Assembly (NCBI GenBank): GCA_029972225.1
Contig: CP124756.1
Span: 2,524,001-2,588,000, forward strand
From: Candidatus Thiothrix putei
GTDB lineage: Bacteria > Pseudomonadota > Gammaproteobacteria > Thiotrichales > Thiotrichaceae
Direction of reading: 5' to 3'
Length of the DNA: 64,000 bases
Part shown: piece after piece, positions 9,771 to 20,151 of the stretch
Position numbering within the stretch: position 1 is the stretch's first letter
Layout: every line of letters begins with the position of its first letter
The notes under the pieces: model-generated
Databases searched by the model: none
Seen by the model: only the letters and a program-made list of their open reading frames with translations
What the model was told of the DNA's origin: nothing
Made by a program: the position numbers and the translations under genes

Positions 9771-10724
9771 CTATTCCTCAAACTGCCCAAAGCCCATAAT
9801 GCGCTGATAACGTTTATCCAGCAGCTTATCGAGGTTCATGGTTTTAAGATTGCGTAAATTAGCCTCTAACGCTTCACCGATATGTTGCGCCGCTGCTTCC
9901 ATATCACGGTGCGCTCCGCCCAATGGCTCAGGAATAATCTGCTCAATTAAACCCAACGATTTCAGACGATCGGCGGTAATGCCCATCGCATCCGCCGCAT
10001 CCGCCGCTTTTTCAGCGCTTTTCCACAAGATCGACGCGCAACCTTCCGGCGAAATCACCGAGTACGTCGCGTATTGCAACATCATCACCCGGTCGCCCAC
10101 CCCAATGGCTAATGCACCGCCCGAACCGCCTTCGCCCACCACGGTACAAATAATCGGGGTACGCAATTTCGCCATTTCGTACAAATTGCGGGCAATCGCC
10201 TCACTTTGACCGCGCTCTTCCGCGCCGATACCGGGGTATGCGCCGGGCGTGTCGATAAAGGTAATAATCGGCAGTTGGAATTTTTCCGCCATCCGCATCA
10301 AACGCAAGGCTTTGCGATACCCTTCTGGTCGCGGCATACCGAAGTTGCGCTTGATATTTTCATTGGTATCGCGGCCTTTCTGATGCCCAATGACCATCAC
10401 TGACTGACCACGAAACCGTGCCATGCCGCCAATAATCGCCTTATCATCGGCAAAGGCACGATCACCGTGCAATTCTTTGAAATCCGTGAATAAATAACGG
10501 ATCAAGTCCAGCGTATACGGGCGTTTGGGATGACGCGCAAGCTGCGAAATCTGACGCGGGGTCAGTTTGGAAAAAATGGAACGTGTCAACGAGGCAGCTT
10601 TTTCTTCCAGCTTGCCAATCTCTTCGCTCAGGTTAATTTCAGCGTCACCGACGTAACGCAGCTCTTCGATCTTCGCCTGTAATTCGGCAATCGGTTGTTC
10701 AAAATCCAGAAAATCCGGGTTCAT
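9771..10724 (-). CDS. accA: Acetyl-CoA carboxylase carboxyltransferase subunit alpha
   Basis: The 317-residue alpha subunit of the carboxyltransferase that moves CO2 from biotin to acetyl-CoA, giving malonyl-CoA in the committed step of fatty acid synthesis. Recognisable stretches are [19 protein letters not shown] at the start, then [37 protein letters not shown] and the oxyanion region [14 protein letters not shown], ending [14 protein letters not shown]. Length and both termini match family norms. accD lies elsewhere. The gene is followed 9 bp later by tilS, a common gammaproteobacterial neighbour. Confidence 0.97.
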   Translation of the reverse strand: MNPDFLDFEQPIAELQAKIEELRYVGDAEINLSEEIGKLEEKAASLTRSIFSKLTPRQISQLARHPKRPYTLDLIRYLFTDFKELHGDRAFADDKAIIGGMARFRGQSVMVIGHQKGRDTNENIKRNFGMPRPEGYRKALRLMRMAEKFQLPIITFIDTPGAYPGIGAEERGQSEAIARNLYEMAKLRTPIICTVVGEGGSGGALAIGVGDRVMMLQYATYSVISPEGCASILWKSAEKAADAADAMGITADRLKSLGLIEQIIPEPLGGAHRDMEAAAQHIGEALEANLRNLKTMNLDKLLDKRYQRIMGFGQFEE

Positions 10725-10795
10725 GCCTGTTGTTTATCCGTTGACCCATGTAATCAAGCGGTTAATTTTACAGTGCTTGCACCCAGATTACGACT

Positions 10796-11566
10796 TTAAA
10801 AATACTGTTCTGTGGTGATATGCCCCGGCTTGTGGCGCAAATGGCGCTGCATCCCGCGATTGCCCAGCAAGGCTTTCATATCATTGAGCATATTATGGTT
10901 GCCGCACAGCATGACGTGGGTATCGTCGGCGGTAATGGTTGTGCCTGCCGTTTGTTCCAATGTGCCAGATTCTAGGTGAGTGGTAATCCGCCCTTCCAGC
11001 CCGTGCGCATTGGCTTCGCGGGTCACACAGCTAATAAAACGGAATTGCTCAGGGTGTTGTGTGGCAAACGCTTGGATCAACTCGGCATAAGCCAATTCCT
11101 TCACCAATGGCACACCGTGTACCAACACGATTTTCTGGAAACGCTGCCAAGGCTGCGCGGTTTTGAGAATCGACAAATAAGGCCCTAAACCTGTACCCGT
11201 CGCAATCATCCACAGATTCGGCACGGCGGGAATTTCATCCAACACGAAAAAGCCTTTGGCAGGTTGCGAAATTTCGAGGCTATCACCCGGCTGCAATCGT
11301 GCTAAAGCGTTCGAGAGTTTACCGTTGGGGACGATATTGTAGAAAATTTCCAACGCTTCTTCATCAGGCGCATTGATTAGCGAGTAGGATTTCGCCACCA
11401 GCTCGGTAGCCTCACCTGTGGTGATAGGTAGTCGCAAAGTGACGAATTGACCCGCTGTAAACGGTAGCGCTTCTGTGCGAATACGCAAGGTCAACAAACG
11501 CTCCGTCCAGCGCTGATTGCTCAGTACTTCAGCGTTGTGCCAGGTGGTGCGAATGATTCCGGTCAT
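10796..11566 (-). CDS. fpr: Ferredoxin--NADP reductase
   Basis: I choose the ATG at 11566, preceded by CTGGAGGC, giving 256 residues, the usual length; a longer frame from 11647 would add 27 residues lying inside the upstream gene. FAD-binding motif KSYSLINAP and NADP-binding region ATGTGLGPYLSIL are visible, with the terminal HITTEQYF. The enzyme exchanges electrons between NADPH and ferredoxin or flavodoxin, for example in oxidative stress defence or Fe-S assembly. The start overlaps the 3' end of the FAD dehydrogenase gene by 38 bp, so the two are probably co-translated. Confidence 0.9.
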   Translation of the reverse strand: MTGIIRTTWHNAEVLSNQRWTERLLTLRIRTEALPFTAGQFVTLRLPITTGEATELVAKSYSLINAPDEEALEIFYNIVPNGKLSNALARLQPGDSLEISQPAKGFFVLDEIPAVPNLWMIATGTGLGPYLSILKTAQPWQRFQKIVLVHGVPLVKELAYAELIQAFATQHPEQFRFISCVTREANAHGLEGRITTHLESGTLEQTAGTTITADDTHVMLCGNHNMLNDMKALLGNRGMQRHLRHKPGHITTEQYF

Positions 11567-13169
11567 GGTGAGCCTCCAGCATTTGAGTAGCCAATGCCTC
11601 CGCGACGCGGATACCATCCACGCCTGCCGAGAGAATTCCGCCAGCATAACCCGCGCCTTCGCCAGCCGGAAAAAGCCCTTTAACGTTTAGGCTTTGCAAA
11701 TCTTCACCGCGCGTCATGCGCAGTGGCGAAGACGTGCGCGTTTCCACCCCGGTTAACACCGCGTCATGCATCGAAAAGCCTTTGATTTGCCGTTCAAAGG
11801 CTGGCAAGGCTTCCCGAATCGCCTCAATCGCGTAACCCGGCAAACTGGTTGCCAAATCGGTCAAATGCACACCCGGCTGATACGATGGCTCCACTGAACC
11901 CAATTGCGTCGAAGCTCTGCCCTTGAGGAAATCCCCCACCAATTGCCCCGGTGCAGAATAATCGCCGCCGCCCAATTCGTAAGCACGGGATTCCCATTGG
12001 CGTTGAAATTCCATCCCTGCCAATGGATTGCCGGGGTAATCGCTTGGCGTAATACCGACCACAATCCCTGCATTGGCATTGCGTTCCGCCCGCGAATACT
12101 GGCTCATGCCATTGGTAACAACCCGCCCGACTTCAGAGGTAGCAGCCACCACTTGCCCGCCCGGACACATGCAAAAACTGTACACCGAACGCCCGTTTTT
12201 GGCGTGATGTACCAGCTTATAATCCGCCGCACCCAGCAATTCATTGCCCGCATGTTTACCAAACCGTGCCTGATCAATCAGCGTTTGCGGGTGTTCAATC
12301 CGAAAACCGAGGGAAAACGGCTTCTGCTCCATAAACACGCCGCGCTCATGCAACATTGCAAACGTATCCCGCGCACTGTGTCCCAGCGCCATAATCACCT
12401 GATCGACTCGCAATTGTTCACCACTCGCCAGTGTCAAGCCACGCACCTGACCGGCTTCGATCAAAATATCGGTCACTTGCTGCTGAAAACGGATTTCACC
12501 GCCTAAGGCTTCAATCTGCGCACGCATGTTTTCCACCATTTTCACGAGGCGAAACGTGCCGATGTGTGGCTTGCTAACGTAGAGGATTTCTTCGGGAGCG
12601 CCCGCCTTGACGAATTCAGTCAAGACTTTACGCCCGTAGTGCTTGGGATCTTTGATCTGGCTGTAGAGTTTGCCATCGGAAAACGTGCCTGCCCCGCCTT
12701 CGCCGAATTGCACATTGGATTCAGGATTTAGCTGATTTTTACGCCATAATGCCCAAGTATCTTTGGTGCGTTCGCGGACTTTTTTACCACGCTCCAGAAT
12801 AATCGGGCGCAAGCCCATTTGTGCTAACACCAAACCTGCCATTAAGCCGCACGGACCAAAACCGACAACAACAGGGCGAATATCAGGTGCTTCTTGCACA
12901 TGCGCCACAAAACGGTAAGTCGTATCAGGGGCAATTTTAACGTGCGGATCATCTGCAAACGTAAGCAATATTGCCGCCTCATCCGCTAGCGTTGCATCTA
13001 TAGTATAAACCAACACAATCGCGTCACGCTTGCGGGCATCGTAACCACGCTTGAAAACAGTGAAACTTAACAAGTCAGGCGGCGCAATACCTAAACGTTC
13101 GGTAATAGCCACAGGCAAAGCATCGGCGGGGGATTCCAGCGGCAGGCGCAATTCGGTGATACGTATCAT
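11529..13169 (-). CDS. FAD-dependent dehydrogenase (COG2509-like)
   Basis: The start is set at ATG 13169 (MIRITELRLPLES); the longer frame to 13247 runs through a terminator hairpin. The 546-residue protein has an N-terminal ferredoxin-like segment (about 1-95) before the dinucleotide-binding motif VVVGFGPCGLMAGLVLA and then ERGKKVRERT and NVQFGEGGAGTFSDGKL. These are typical of the uncharacterised FAD-dependent dehydrogenase family that relatives place with ferredoxin or geranylgeranyl-reductase-type flavoproteins. The C-terminal part has GLFPAGEGAGYAGGILSA, the second FAD contact. The substrate is not known. It overlaps the ferredoxin-NADP reductase gene, which suggests a shared electron-transfer role. 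Confidence 0.85.
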   Translation of the reverse strand: MIRITELRLPLESPADALPVAITERLGIAPPDLLSFTVFKRGYDARKRDAIVLVYTIDATLADEAAILLTFADDPHVKIAPDTTYRFVAHVQEAPDIRPVVVGFGPCGLMAGLVLAQMGLRPIILERGKKVRERTKDTWALWRKNQLNPESNVQFGEGGAGTFSDGKLYSQIKDPKHYGRKVLTEFVKAGAPEEILYVSKPHIGTFRLVKMVENMRAQIEALGGEIRFQQQVTDILIEAGQVRGLTLASGEQLRVDQVIMALGHSARDTFAMLHERGVFMEQKPFSLGFRIEHPQTLIDQARFGKHAGNELLGAADYKLVHHAKNGRSVYSFCMCPGGQVVAATSEVGRVVTNGMSQYSRAERNANAGIVVGITPSDYPGNPLAGMEFQRQWESRAYELGGGDYSAPGQLVGDFLKGRASTQLGSVEPSYQPGVHLTDLATSLPGYAIEAIREALPAFERQIKGFSMHDAVLTGVETRTSSPLRMTRGEDLQSLNVKGLFPAGEGAGYAGGILSAGVDGIRVAEALATQMLEAHHDRNHSHHLAQR

Positions 13170-13204
13170 GGGGCTTGGTCGGTGCGCTAATAACGTTAAT
13201 ACAA

Positions 13205-13240
13205 AAAAGCCCTTACAGACATCGACCTGCAAGGGCTTTT
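13205..13240 (-). terminator. Terminator downstream of tRNA-Ser
   Basis: A perfect 10-bp inverted repeat, AAAAGCCCTT (13205-13214) and AAGGGCTTTT (13231-13240), with a 16-base loop. On the minus strand it ends in a U-rich tail and lies 35 bp after the tRNA and just before the FAD dehydrogenase gene. It would end the csrA-tRNA transcript. The A-rich other side could also let it act bidirectionally. Confidence 0.75.
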
Positions 13241-13274
13241 GATACAATCATGTCAAAAACACGACGTATGAATA

Positions 13275-13365
13275 TGGCGGAGAGGGCGGGATTCGAACCC
13301 GCGATGGGCTTTTGGCCCATACTCCCTTAGCAGGGGAGCGCCTTCGGCCTCTCGGCCACCTCTCC
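13275..13365 (-). tRNA. tRNA-Ser(GCU)
   Basis: A class II tRNA on the minus strand. The acceptor stem GGAGAGG pairs with CCTCTCC, the D-arm begins TGGCCGAGAGG, and the anticodon stem-loop CTCCC-CTGCTAA-GGGAG gives anticodon GCU, which reads AGC/AGU serine codons. A long variable arm (TATGGGCC..GGCCCATC type) and the T-arm GCGGG-TTCGAAT-CCCGC follow. CCA is encoded. The position downstream of csrA matches the conserved gammaproteobacterial arrangement. Confidence 0.98.
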
Positions 13366-13417
13366 GGTACTGATTGAAGGCGGCAAGGATACCTTCAAAT
13401 GTGATTAACGTAAAGCC

Positions 13418-13618
13418 CTAATTTGCATTTTCTTCAATCGCCAACGGCTCAAGGTGTTCGTGCCGAATGCGTTCAAAGATTTCTTCGCGGTGTACGGCAA
13501 CATCTTTCGGTGCATTGATCCCCAAGCGAACTTGATTACCCTTTACCCCTAAGACCGTAACGCTGATATTATCCCCAATCATGAGGGTTTCCCCTACCCT
13601 CCGTGTTAGAATCAACAT
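13418..13618 (-). CDS. csrA: Carbon storage regulator CsrA
   Basis: The start is set at ATG 13618 because CsrA universally begins [15 protein letters not shown] lies 10 bases upstream, and the longer frame from 13657 has no support. The 66-residue product has the RNA-binding face LTRR near the N-terminus and [10 protein letters not shown] near the C-terminus. It binds GGA in hairpin loops of mRNA leaders and controls carbon flux, motility and biofilm functions post-transcriptionally. The location between lysC and tRNA-Ser is the standard order. The 200 bp between the lysC terminator and csrA presumably hold its own promoter, but I see no strong consensus. Confidence 0.97.
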   Translation of the reverse strand: MLILTRRVGETLMIGDNISVTVLGVKGNQVRLGINAPKDVAVHREEIFERIRHEHLEPLAIEENAN

Positions 13619-13824
13619 ATCGCATAATCTCCATATTGCTGCATTTATGTATCCCAAAAGCCCCGTGATAGTCCTAAAGCATCATCACAGTCGTTGGTAG
13701 GGTCAACCATCCCATATTAGCACTTAACTGAGGCTTAACTATTTGCATGAAAGTTGCATTTTTACCAATGTCTTATTTATACAACAAACATTAAATAAAT
13801 CACCTAAAAGCTTCATCTATAGGC

Positions 13825-13865
13825 AAAAAAACCCACTGGGCAGAGCCTGCCGCAGTGGGTTTTTT
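13825..13865 (-). terminator. Rho-independent terminator of lysC
   Basis: AAAAACCCACTG (about 13826-13837) pairs with CAGTGGGTTTTT (about 13853-13864) around a GC-rich loop. The A and T runs on either side would give a U-tail on both strands. It lies 18 bp after the lysC stop codon on the minus strand and separates lysC from csrA. Confidence 0.85.
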
Positions 13866-13883
13866 CAACAATTTATTCAGAAA

Positions 13884-15116
13884 TCAAGCGGCTGTTTGCG
13901 CCAAGCCAAACGCTTGGTGCAACACACGTACTGCGAGTTCCAAATATTTTTCATCGACAACGACCGCGACTTTGATTTCAGACGTGGAAATCATGCGGAT
14001 ATTAATGCCCTCGTCTGCCAGTGTTTTGAACATCTTGCTGGCAACCCCGGCATGAGAACGCATTCCCGCACCCACAATAGCTACCTTGGCAATATTTTCA
14101 TCGCCTGTGCATTGCTTGGCTCCCAAGGTTTCGCCGGTTTTACACAGAATGTCACGCGCTTTCGCGTAATCATTTTTGTGTACCGTGAAGGTGAAATCGG
14201 TCGAACCATCGGAACCAATGTTTTGCACGATCATATCGACTTCGATATTAGCATCCGAAATCGGCCCCAGAATCTGGTAAGCAACACCGGGGCGATCCGG
14301 CACACCCGTTACCGTCAATTGAGCTTCATCACGATTAAACGCAATCCCACGGACTGAGACTTCTTCCATTACTTCTTCCTCACGAGTGACCAGCGTGCTT
14401 TTGCCCTGACCAAATTCGTCAAAGCTGGACAGCACACGGATAGGCATATCATATTTGTAGGCAAATTCAACCGAACGAATTTGCAGCACCTTGGAGCCTT
14501 GGCTGGCCATTTCCAGCATTTCTTCCAAGGTCAGGCGCGGAATGTGACGCGCTTTGGGTTCGACACGCGGGTCGGTGGTGTAAACGCCATCCACGTCGGT
14601 GTAAATCTGACATTCGTCGGCTTTTAACGCCACTGCCAAAGCCACGCCCGTGGTATCCGAACCGCCGCGCCCTAAGGTGGTAATGCTGCCATCTTCGGTC
14701 ACACCTTGGAAACCTGCTACCACCACCACTTTGCCGTCAGCCAAATCCTTACGGATCGGTTCGGCATCAATGTCGCGGATACGCGCTTTGGTGTGCGCAT
14801 CATCGGTCAAAATGCGGACTTGCGCCCCGGTGTAAGAACGCGCCGGTTGGCCTTTCTTTTCCAACGCCATCGCCAGCAAGCCAATCGTGACTTGTTCGCC
14901 GGTGGACAGAATCGCGTCTTTTTCGCGCTCCGAACCTTGTGGGTTAATGGCGTTGATGAGCGCGACCAGCTTATTGGTTTCGCCCGACATCGCGGAAACC
15001 ACCACGATGACATCATTGCCCTGTTGTTTCCAGCGGATTACCCGGTCAGCCACAGCCTCGATACGCTCAGGTGTGCCAACCGATGTACCGCCGTATTTCT
15101 GTACGATCAGTGCCAT
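13884..15116 (-). CDS. lysC: Aspartate kinase
   Basis: A 410-residue monofunctional aspartokinase that phosphorylates aspartate at the entry to lysine, threonine, methionine and diaminopimelate synthesis. It has KYGGTSVG at 7-14, STGEQVTIGLLAMAL, GRGGSDTTGVALAVAL and DVDGVYTTDPR for the kinase core. Tandem ACT domains from about residue 260 (VTGVPDRPGVAYQIL and AIVGAGMRSHAGVA) bind the feedback amino acids. Length and ACT layout match the Pseudomonas-type enzyme, usually inhibited by lysine plus threonine. It lies 32 bp after alaS and is followed by a terminator. Confidence 0.97.
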   Translation of the reverse strand: MALIVQKYGGTSVGTPERIEAVADRVIRWKQQGNDVIVVVSAMSGETNKLVALINAINPQGSEREKDAILSTGEQVTIGLLAMALEKKGQPARSYTGAQVRILTDDAHTKARIRDIDAEPIRKDLADGKVVVVAGFQGVTEDGSITTLGRGGSDTTGVALAVALKADECQIYTDVDGVYTTDPRVEPKARHIPRLTLEEMLEMASQGSKVLQIRSVEFAYKYDMPIRVLSSFDEFGQGKSTLVTREEEVMEEVSVRGIAFNRDEAQLTVTGVPDRPGVAYQILGPISDANIEVDMIVQNIGSDGSTDFTFTVHKNDYAKARDILCKTGETLGAKQCTGDENIAKVAIVGAGMRSHAGVASKMFKTLADEGINIRMISTSEIKVAVVVDEKYLELAVRVLHQAFGLAQTAA

Positions 15117-15148
15117 TGTTTACTGTTTACCTTCAAAACACTTCTAAA

Positions 15149-17761
15149 TTAAACCCGTTCGGCAACCCAGCCCTGTACGCTGGCTAACGCGGCAGGCAAT
15201 GCTGCTACATCCGTGCCGCCGCCTTGAGCCATGTCCGGGCGACCGCCGCCTTTGCCACCCAGTTGCGTGGCAACAAAGCCCAGCAAATCACCGGCCTTGA
15301 CTTTGGCGGTTTCGTCTTTGGTGACACCTGCCACCAGACTGACTTTGCCGTCCGCTACCGTGGCGAGAATCACCACCGCTTTGCCCAGTTTGTTTTTCAA
15401 CTGGTCAACAGTGTCGCGCAAGGATTTGGGATCAGCCCCTTCCAGATGCGCCGCAAGGACGCGCATTCCGCCCACGTCCACCGCTTGATCGGCAAGGTTG
15501 GAACCGGCTTGGGAAGCCATTTTGCTTTTAAGCTGTTCCAGTTCCTTTTCGAGAGCGCGGCTTTTTTGCAGCATTGCATCGAGCTTGTCTGTCACTTCCA
15601 ACGGATTGGATTTGAGCAAACGCGCCACATTATCCAAACGGCTGGTCACGTCAGCAAGCCATGCCAGCGCATTCGCGCCAGTCACAGCTTCGATACGGCG
15701 CACACCGGCGGCAACCCCACCTTCGCTGACGATTTTGAACAAGCCGATGTCGCCAGTACGATTAACGTGGCAACCGCCGCACAATTCCGTGGAGAAACCG
15801 ATTTTCAAAACACGCACTTCGTCGCCGTATTTTTCGCCGAACAATGCCATTGCACCGGCTTGCTTGGCGGCTTCCATGTTCATGACTTGCGCAGAAGTGG
15901 CAGCATTGGCGCGAATTTCACGGTTGACGATGGCTTCTACCTCAGCAATTTGCTCGGCGGAAACCGGGTCAGGTTGCGAGAAGTCAAAGCGCAAACGGTC
16001 GGGTGTCACCAATGAGCCTTTTTGCTCAACGTGCGTACCCAATACTTGGCGCAGGGCGGCGTGCATTAAGTGCGTGGCGGAATGGTTGAGAATGATGGCT
16101 TGGCGGCGTTCGGCATCCACTTCGGCAGCAACGTTTACGCCAACAGCCAATGTGCCGGATTCCAGCGTACCGATATGAATAAACGTCGCGCCCTGCTTAC
16201 GGGTATCGGTAACGCGGAATACCGCATCCCCCGTGTGCAACACACCCATATCGCCCACCTGACCACCGGATTCTGCATAGAATGGGGTGTGATCCAGCAC
16301 GATGCGCCCTTCATCACCGGCTTGCAGGCTCGTCACCGCTTCGCTACCACGGAACAGCGCGGTAATGGTGGACGTTTCTGCCAATTGCTCGTAACCGTGG
16401 AATGCCGTTGCGCCACTCACATCCAGCTTGTCGCCATAATCCGCGCCGAATTTACCGGCAGCACGGGCGCGTTCGCGTTGCGCATTCATTGCTGCTTCAA
16501 ACCCGGCTTCGTCCAGCTTGAGGTTGCGTTCGCGGGCAATATCACCCGTCAAGTCCACCGGGAAACCGTAAGTGTCGTACAACTTGAACACGGTTTCGCC
16601 GTCAATGGTGTCGCCGGACATGCCCGCAATCGCTTCTTCCAGAATCTTCATACCCTGTTCGAGGGTTTCGGCAAAGCGGCGTTCTTCTTTTTCCAACGCC
16701 TGTTCGACCAAAGGCTGGGCAGCGGCAAGCTCAGGGTAAGCTTTGCCCATTTCATCCACTAACGGCTGTACCAGCTTGTGGAAAAACGGTGCTTCCATAC
16801 CTAGCTTGTAACCGTGGCGGATAGCGCGGCGAATAATCCGGCGCAACACATAACCACGCCCTTCATTCGACGGCAATACCCCATCCACAATCAAGAAGGA
16901 GCAAGAACGGATATGATCCGCAATGACCTTCAATGACGGGCTATTCGGGTCGGCATTTTTCGCCAGTTCCGTGCCTTTTTTGAGCAGCGTTTGGAACAGG
17001 TCGATTTCGTAATTGCTGTGAACGCCTTGCATCACCGCCGCCAGACGTTCCATGCCCATACCGGTATCAACGGAAGGTTTCGGCAGCGGACGCATTTCGC
17101 CATCCTTGGTGCGCTCATACTGCATGAACACCAGATTCCAAATCTCGATGTAGCGGTCGCCGTCCTCTTCCGGTGTTCCCGGTGGCCCGCCCCAAATATG
17201 CTCGCCGTGATCGTAGAAAATTTCGGTGCAAGGCCCACACGGCCCGGTATCACCCATCTGCCAGAAATTGTCGGAAGCATAACGTGCTCCCTTATTATCG
17301 CCGATGCGGGTAATGCGATCGGTTGGCACACCGATTTGCTGCGCCCAAATGTTATAGGCTTCGTCATCGTCTGCGTAAACCGTCACCCACAGCTTGCTTT
17401 TGGGCAATTTCAGCACTTCAGTGAGGAACTCCCACGCATAGTGAATCGCATCGTGTTTGAAATAATCCCCAAAACTGAAGTTGCCGAGCATTTCAAAAAA
17501 GGTGTGGTGACGTGCGGTGTAACCGACGTTTTCCAAGTCATTGTGTTTGCCGCCCGCACGCACGCAACGCTGCGAAGTCGTCGCACGGTTATAGGCGCGT
17601 ATATCGTCGCCCAAAAACACGTCCTTGAATTGCACCATGCCTGCATTGGTGAACAGCAAGGTCGGGTCATTGCCCGGTATCAACGAGCTGGACGGGAGGA
17701 TTTCATGGCCTTTGCTGGCAAAAAAATCGAGAAAATGTTGTCTGAGTTCAGCAGTATTCAT
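15149..17761 (-). CDS. alaS: Alanine--tRNA ligase
   Basis: A full-length 870-residue class II synthetase. The catalytic core starts at the N-terminus ([48 protein letters not shown]), followed by the tRNA-recognition region. The editing domain carries the zinc ligands NHSATHLMH and CGGCHV. The C-terminal C-Ala domain has [11 protein letters not shown]. It charges tRNA-Ala and clears mischarged Ser and Gly. It sits between recX and lysC as in other gammaproteobacteria. A 47-bp gap after recX may hold a promoter or the recA-recX terminator, but no clear hairpin is visible. Confidence 0.98.
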   Translation of the reverse strand: MNTAELRQHFLDFFASKGHEILPSSSLIPGNDPTLLFTNAGMVQFKDVFLGDDIRAYNRATTSQRCVRAGGKHNDLENVGYTARHHTFFEMLGNFSFGDYFKHDAIHYAWEFLTEVLKLPKSKLWVTVYADDDEAYNIWAQQIGVPTDRITRIGDNKGARYASDNFWQMGDTGPCGPCTEIFYDHGEHIWGGPPGTPEEDGDRYIEIWNLVFMQYERTKDGEMRPLPKPSVDTGMGMERLAAVMQGVHSNYEIDLFQTLLKKGTELAKNADPNSPSLKVIADHIRSCSFLIVDGVLPSNEGRGYVLRRIIRRAIRHGYKLGMEAPFFHKLVQPLVDEMGKAYPELAAAQPLVEQALEKEERRFAETLEQGMKILEEAIAGMSGDTIDGETVFKLYDTYGFPVDLTGDIARERNLKLDEAGFEAAMNAQRERARAAGKFGADYGDKLDVSGATAFHGYEQLAETSTITALFRGSEAVTSLQAGDEGRIVLDHTPFYAESGGQVGDMGVLHTGDAVFRVTDTRKQGATFIHIGTLESGTLAVGVNVAAEVDAERRQAIILNHSATHLMHAALRQVLGTHVEQKGSLVTPDRLRFDFSQPDPVSAEQIAEVEAIVNREIRANAATSAQVMNMEAAKQAGAMALFGEKYGDEVRVLKIGFSTELCGGCHVNRTGDIGLFKIVSEGGVAAGVRRIEAVTGANALAWLADVTSRLDNVARLLKSNPLEVTDKLDAMLQKSRALEKELEQLKSKMASQAGSNLADQAVDVGGMRVLAAHLEGADPKSLRDTVDQLKNKLGKAVVILATVADGKVSLVAGVTKDETAKVKAGDLLGFVATQLGGKGGGRPDMAQGGGTDVAALPAALASVQGWVAERV

Positions 17762-17808
17762 CGAAAATCCTTTGGTTGAAACCTCCCACTTCAGGGGAAT
17801 ATACTGAT

Positions 17809-18276
17809 TTAAAATTCGCTCTCATGGGCGTGGATTGAAACGAAAGCAGCTTTAATCGCATCGGTATAAAAACCGCGCCCGGCAAGAAATCGAGATTGCC
17901 GGGCGCGTTCCTTGTAATCAGCCGGGATTTCCCCGCCAAATTTTTTGATCCGTTGTTCACAGGCCAGATCGTGCCAGTCGACATCGGCTTCTGCCAACGC
18001 CTGAGCAGCCGTGGTGTCATCCACGCCATGCTCACGTAATTCATAGTTAATCCGCTGCGGGCCACGCCCCCGCGAGATTGACGAACGGACAAAAGCAGCC
18101 GCGTAACGGGCATCATCCAGATAACCCAGCGACTGCAATTTATCCAAGAGCGCGTTCAGGCTGATAGTATCGCACTCGCAACGCTGACGCACTTTTTGCG
18201 CGAGTTCATGGCGGGAATGCTCACGCTGCGCCAACAAGCGCACCGCTACCGTTTCGCATTCCCGCCCGTTAGTCAT
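17809..18276 (-). CDS. recX: Recombination regulator RecX
   Basis: A 155-residue, all-helical protein of tandem three-helix RecX repeats ([39 protein letters not shown], shown only in part by the motif GYLDDARYA, and later [17 protein letters not shown]). RecX caps or destabilises RecA filaments. The start codon shares one base with the recA stop (TAATG-type junction at 18276), so the ratio of the two proteins is set by translational coupling. Length and order are normal. Confidence 0.95.
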   Translation of the reverse strand: MTNGRECETVAVRLLAQREHSRHELAQKVRQRCECDTISLNALLDKLQSLGYLDDARYAAAFVRSSISRGRGPQRINYELREHGVDDTTAAQALAEADVDWHDLACEQRIKKFGGEIPADYKERARQSRFLAGRGFYTDAIKAAFVSIHAHESEF

Positions 18277-19331
18277 TAAACAACGTCATCAAGACCGGCA
18301 TCGCTGTCGGCTTCTTCGGTAACGGTGGCGGCAAAACCGGGCGCATTCATGCAGGCTTCACGGATGGCTTTTTCAATTTCAGCCGCCGCTGCCGGATGCT
18401 CTTTCAGGTAATTGCGGGCATTATCCTTACCTTGACCGATTTTGTCGCCATTGTAGCTGTACCATGCGCCAGCTTTGCCGATCAGCCCTTGCTTGACACC
18501 GAGGTCAACCAATTCACCTTCGCGGGAAATGCCTTCGCCGTACAGAATTTCAAATTCGGCTTGTTTAAACGGTGGCGCAACCTTGTTCTTGACCACTTTA
18601 ACGCGGGTTTCAGAGCCAGTGACTTCCTCACCTTTCTTGATCGAACCGATGCGGCGAATATCGAGACGCACGGAAGCGTAGAATTTCAGCGCATTACCAC
18701 CCGTCGTCGTTTCCGGGTTGCCAAACATGACACCGATTTTCATCCGAATCTGGTTGATGAAAATTACCAAGGTGTTGGAACGCTTGATATTACCGGTGAG
18801 TTTGCGCAGAGCTTGTGACATTAACCGCGCTTGCAAGCCGACGTGGGAATCGCCCATATCGCCTTCAATTTCCGCTTTTGGAGTCAACGCCGCTACCGAG
18901 TCAACGACTACCACATCAACCGCGTTGGAACGCACCAACATATCGGCGATTTCCAAGGCTTGTTCGCCGTTGTCTGGCTGGGAAACCAGCAAATCGTCAA
19001 CGTTAACGCCGAGCTTTTGCGCGTAAATCGGATCAAGAGCGTGTTCCGCATCGACAAAAGCCGCCGTGCCGCCCATTTTTTGGCATTCGGCAATCACTTG
19101 CAGCGTCAGGGTGGTTTTACCGGAAGATTCCGGGCCGTAAATTTCGACGACACGTCCCTTAGGCAGACCGCCGATGCCGAGGGCAATATCCAGCCCCAAC
19201 GAGCCGGTAGAAATCACTTCGATGTCGCGGGCAGCACTGGAGTCGCCCATGCGCATCACCGCGCCTTTACCAAACTGACGTTCAATCTGGCCTAGGGCGG
19301 CGGCGAGGGCTTTCTTTTTGTTCTCGTCCAT
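18276..19331 (-). CDS. recA: Recombinase RecA
   Basis: A 351-residue RecA. Walker [10 protein letters not shown] is at 66-74, Walker [13 protein letters not shown], the L2 and L1 loop regions contain [17 protein letters not shown] and [19 protein letters not shown], and the acidic C-terminus ends [10 protein letters not shown]. It forms filaments on single-stranded DNA, promotes strand exchange and triggers LexA self-cleavage. AAGGAGTG lies 7 bases before the ATG. I looked for an SOS box in the 100 bp upstream and found no CTGT-N8-ACAG match, so a LexA site, if present, is diverged. Confidence 0.98.
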   Translation of the reverse strand: MDENKKKALAAALGQIERQFGKGAVMRMGDSSAARDIEVISTGSLGLDIALGIGGLPKGRVVEIYGPESSGKTTLTLQVIAECQKMGGTAAFVDAEHALDPIYAQKLGVNVDDLLVSQPDNGEQALEIADMLVRSNAVDVVVVDSVAALTPKAEIEGDMGDSHVGLQARLMSQALRKLTGNIKRSNTLVIFINQIRMKIGVMFGNPETTTGGNALKFYASVRLDIRRIGSIKKGEEVTGSETRVKVVKNKVAPPFKQAEFEILYGEGISREGELVDLGVKQGLIGKAGAWYSYNGDKIGQGKDNARNYLKEHPAAAAEIEKAIREACMNAPGFAATVTEEADSDAGLDDVV

Positions 19332-19443
19332 GCGGACACTCCTTAATAAAGGTAAATTCTGTGTGGGTGGTATGAAAGCGGGGATTATTTCATAACGGGT
19401 CGCTGCAAGCCAATGCCGAAAGATGAACGTCGGGCATTTATGG

Positions 19444-19449
19444 TATAAT
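19444..19449 (+). promoter_or_regulatory. Extended -10 promoter for the Uma2 gene
   Basis: TATAAT at 19444-19449 is preceded by TGG, an extended -10 (TGnTATAAT). It lies 55 bp before the chosen Uma2 start. No good -35 box is present, as is common with extended -10 promoters. Confidence 0.5.
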
Positions 19450-19503
19450 CAGCGGCTTGAAGCAGCAGCAAACCGTCTCATCACTCGATCGGGAGAACAG
19501 CCC

Positions 19504-20145
19504 ATGTCAGTTGCCCATCAATTAGACACACAACAGCGTTACACCTATCAGGATTACCTGCGTTGGCCTGATGAAGTGCGTTATGAATTGCTGGACGGTG
19601 AACCGGTGATGATGTCTGCGCCTAGCACGATGCATCAACGGGTTATTCGCGAACTGGTACGCCAAATCGGCAATTTTTTGTTGGGTAAATCTTGCGAAGT
19701 TTTTCCTGCACCGTTTGATGTTTGCCTTGCCGCCGCTGATGCTGCGGATGACCAGATCAACAACGTGGTGCAACCTGACATCAGCGTGATTTGTGACAGC
19801 AACAAAGTCCATGACAAAGGGTGCAAAGGTGCGCCCGATTGGATCATTGAGGTGCTGTCCCCTTCCACTGCCTCCAGAGACCTGATCCATAAGTTGCGGT
19901 TGTATGAACGCTACGGGGTGCGGGAATATTGGGTGGTGCATCCAATAGACCGGGTGGTGATGATGTGGCAGTTGTGCGCCGATAGCGGGCGTTATGGCGC
20001 GGTACTGATCGAAGAAACGCAGGGTACGCAAACGTCTGCGCTGTTTCCCGATTTGGTGCTGGAATGGGATGTGCTGTTTCCTCCGCCAGAACCGCCGGTT
20101 TATGTGAAAGAGCCACCGCCGGGAGTTTATTATTCGCGGTCATAG
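19504..20145 (+). CDS. Uma2 family (DUF820) putative nuclease
   Basis: The start at 19504 is supported by GGGAG 9 bases upstream; a longer frame from 19423 reads through the promoter. The 213-residue product is an Uma2/DUF820 protein with a PD-(D/E)XK-like fold. It shows YELLDGEPVMMSAPS near the N-terminus, then QPDISVI, PDWIIEVLSPST and LRLYERYGVREYWVVHP. The family is expanded in cyanobacteria and filamentous bacteria, often as orphan genes near mobile DNA; no function is established. A Pro-rich tail (PPPEPPVYVKEPPPG) follows the domain. Confidence 0.88.
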   Translation: MSVAHQLDTQQRYTYQDYLRWPDEVRYELLDGEPVMMSAPSTMHQRVIRELVRQIGNFLLGKSCEVFPAPFDVCLAAADAADDQINNVVQPDISVICDSNKVHDKGCKGAPDWIIEVLSPSTASRDLIHKLRLYERYGVREYWVVHPIDRVVMMWQLCADSGRYGAVLIEETQGTQTSALFPDLVLEWDVLFPPPEPPVYVKEPPPGVYYSRS

Positions 20146-20151
20146 GCTTTT

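Noticed and set aside
15224-16015. 263-codon plus-strand frame
   Set aside because: Antisense to alaS, which is full length with all motifs.
19332-19440. LexA (SOS) box upstream of recA
   Set aside because: No CTGT-N8-ACAG-like palindrome was found on inspection; only the ribosome binding site is clear.
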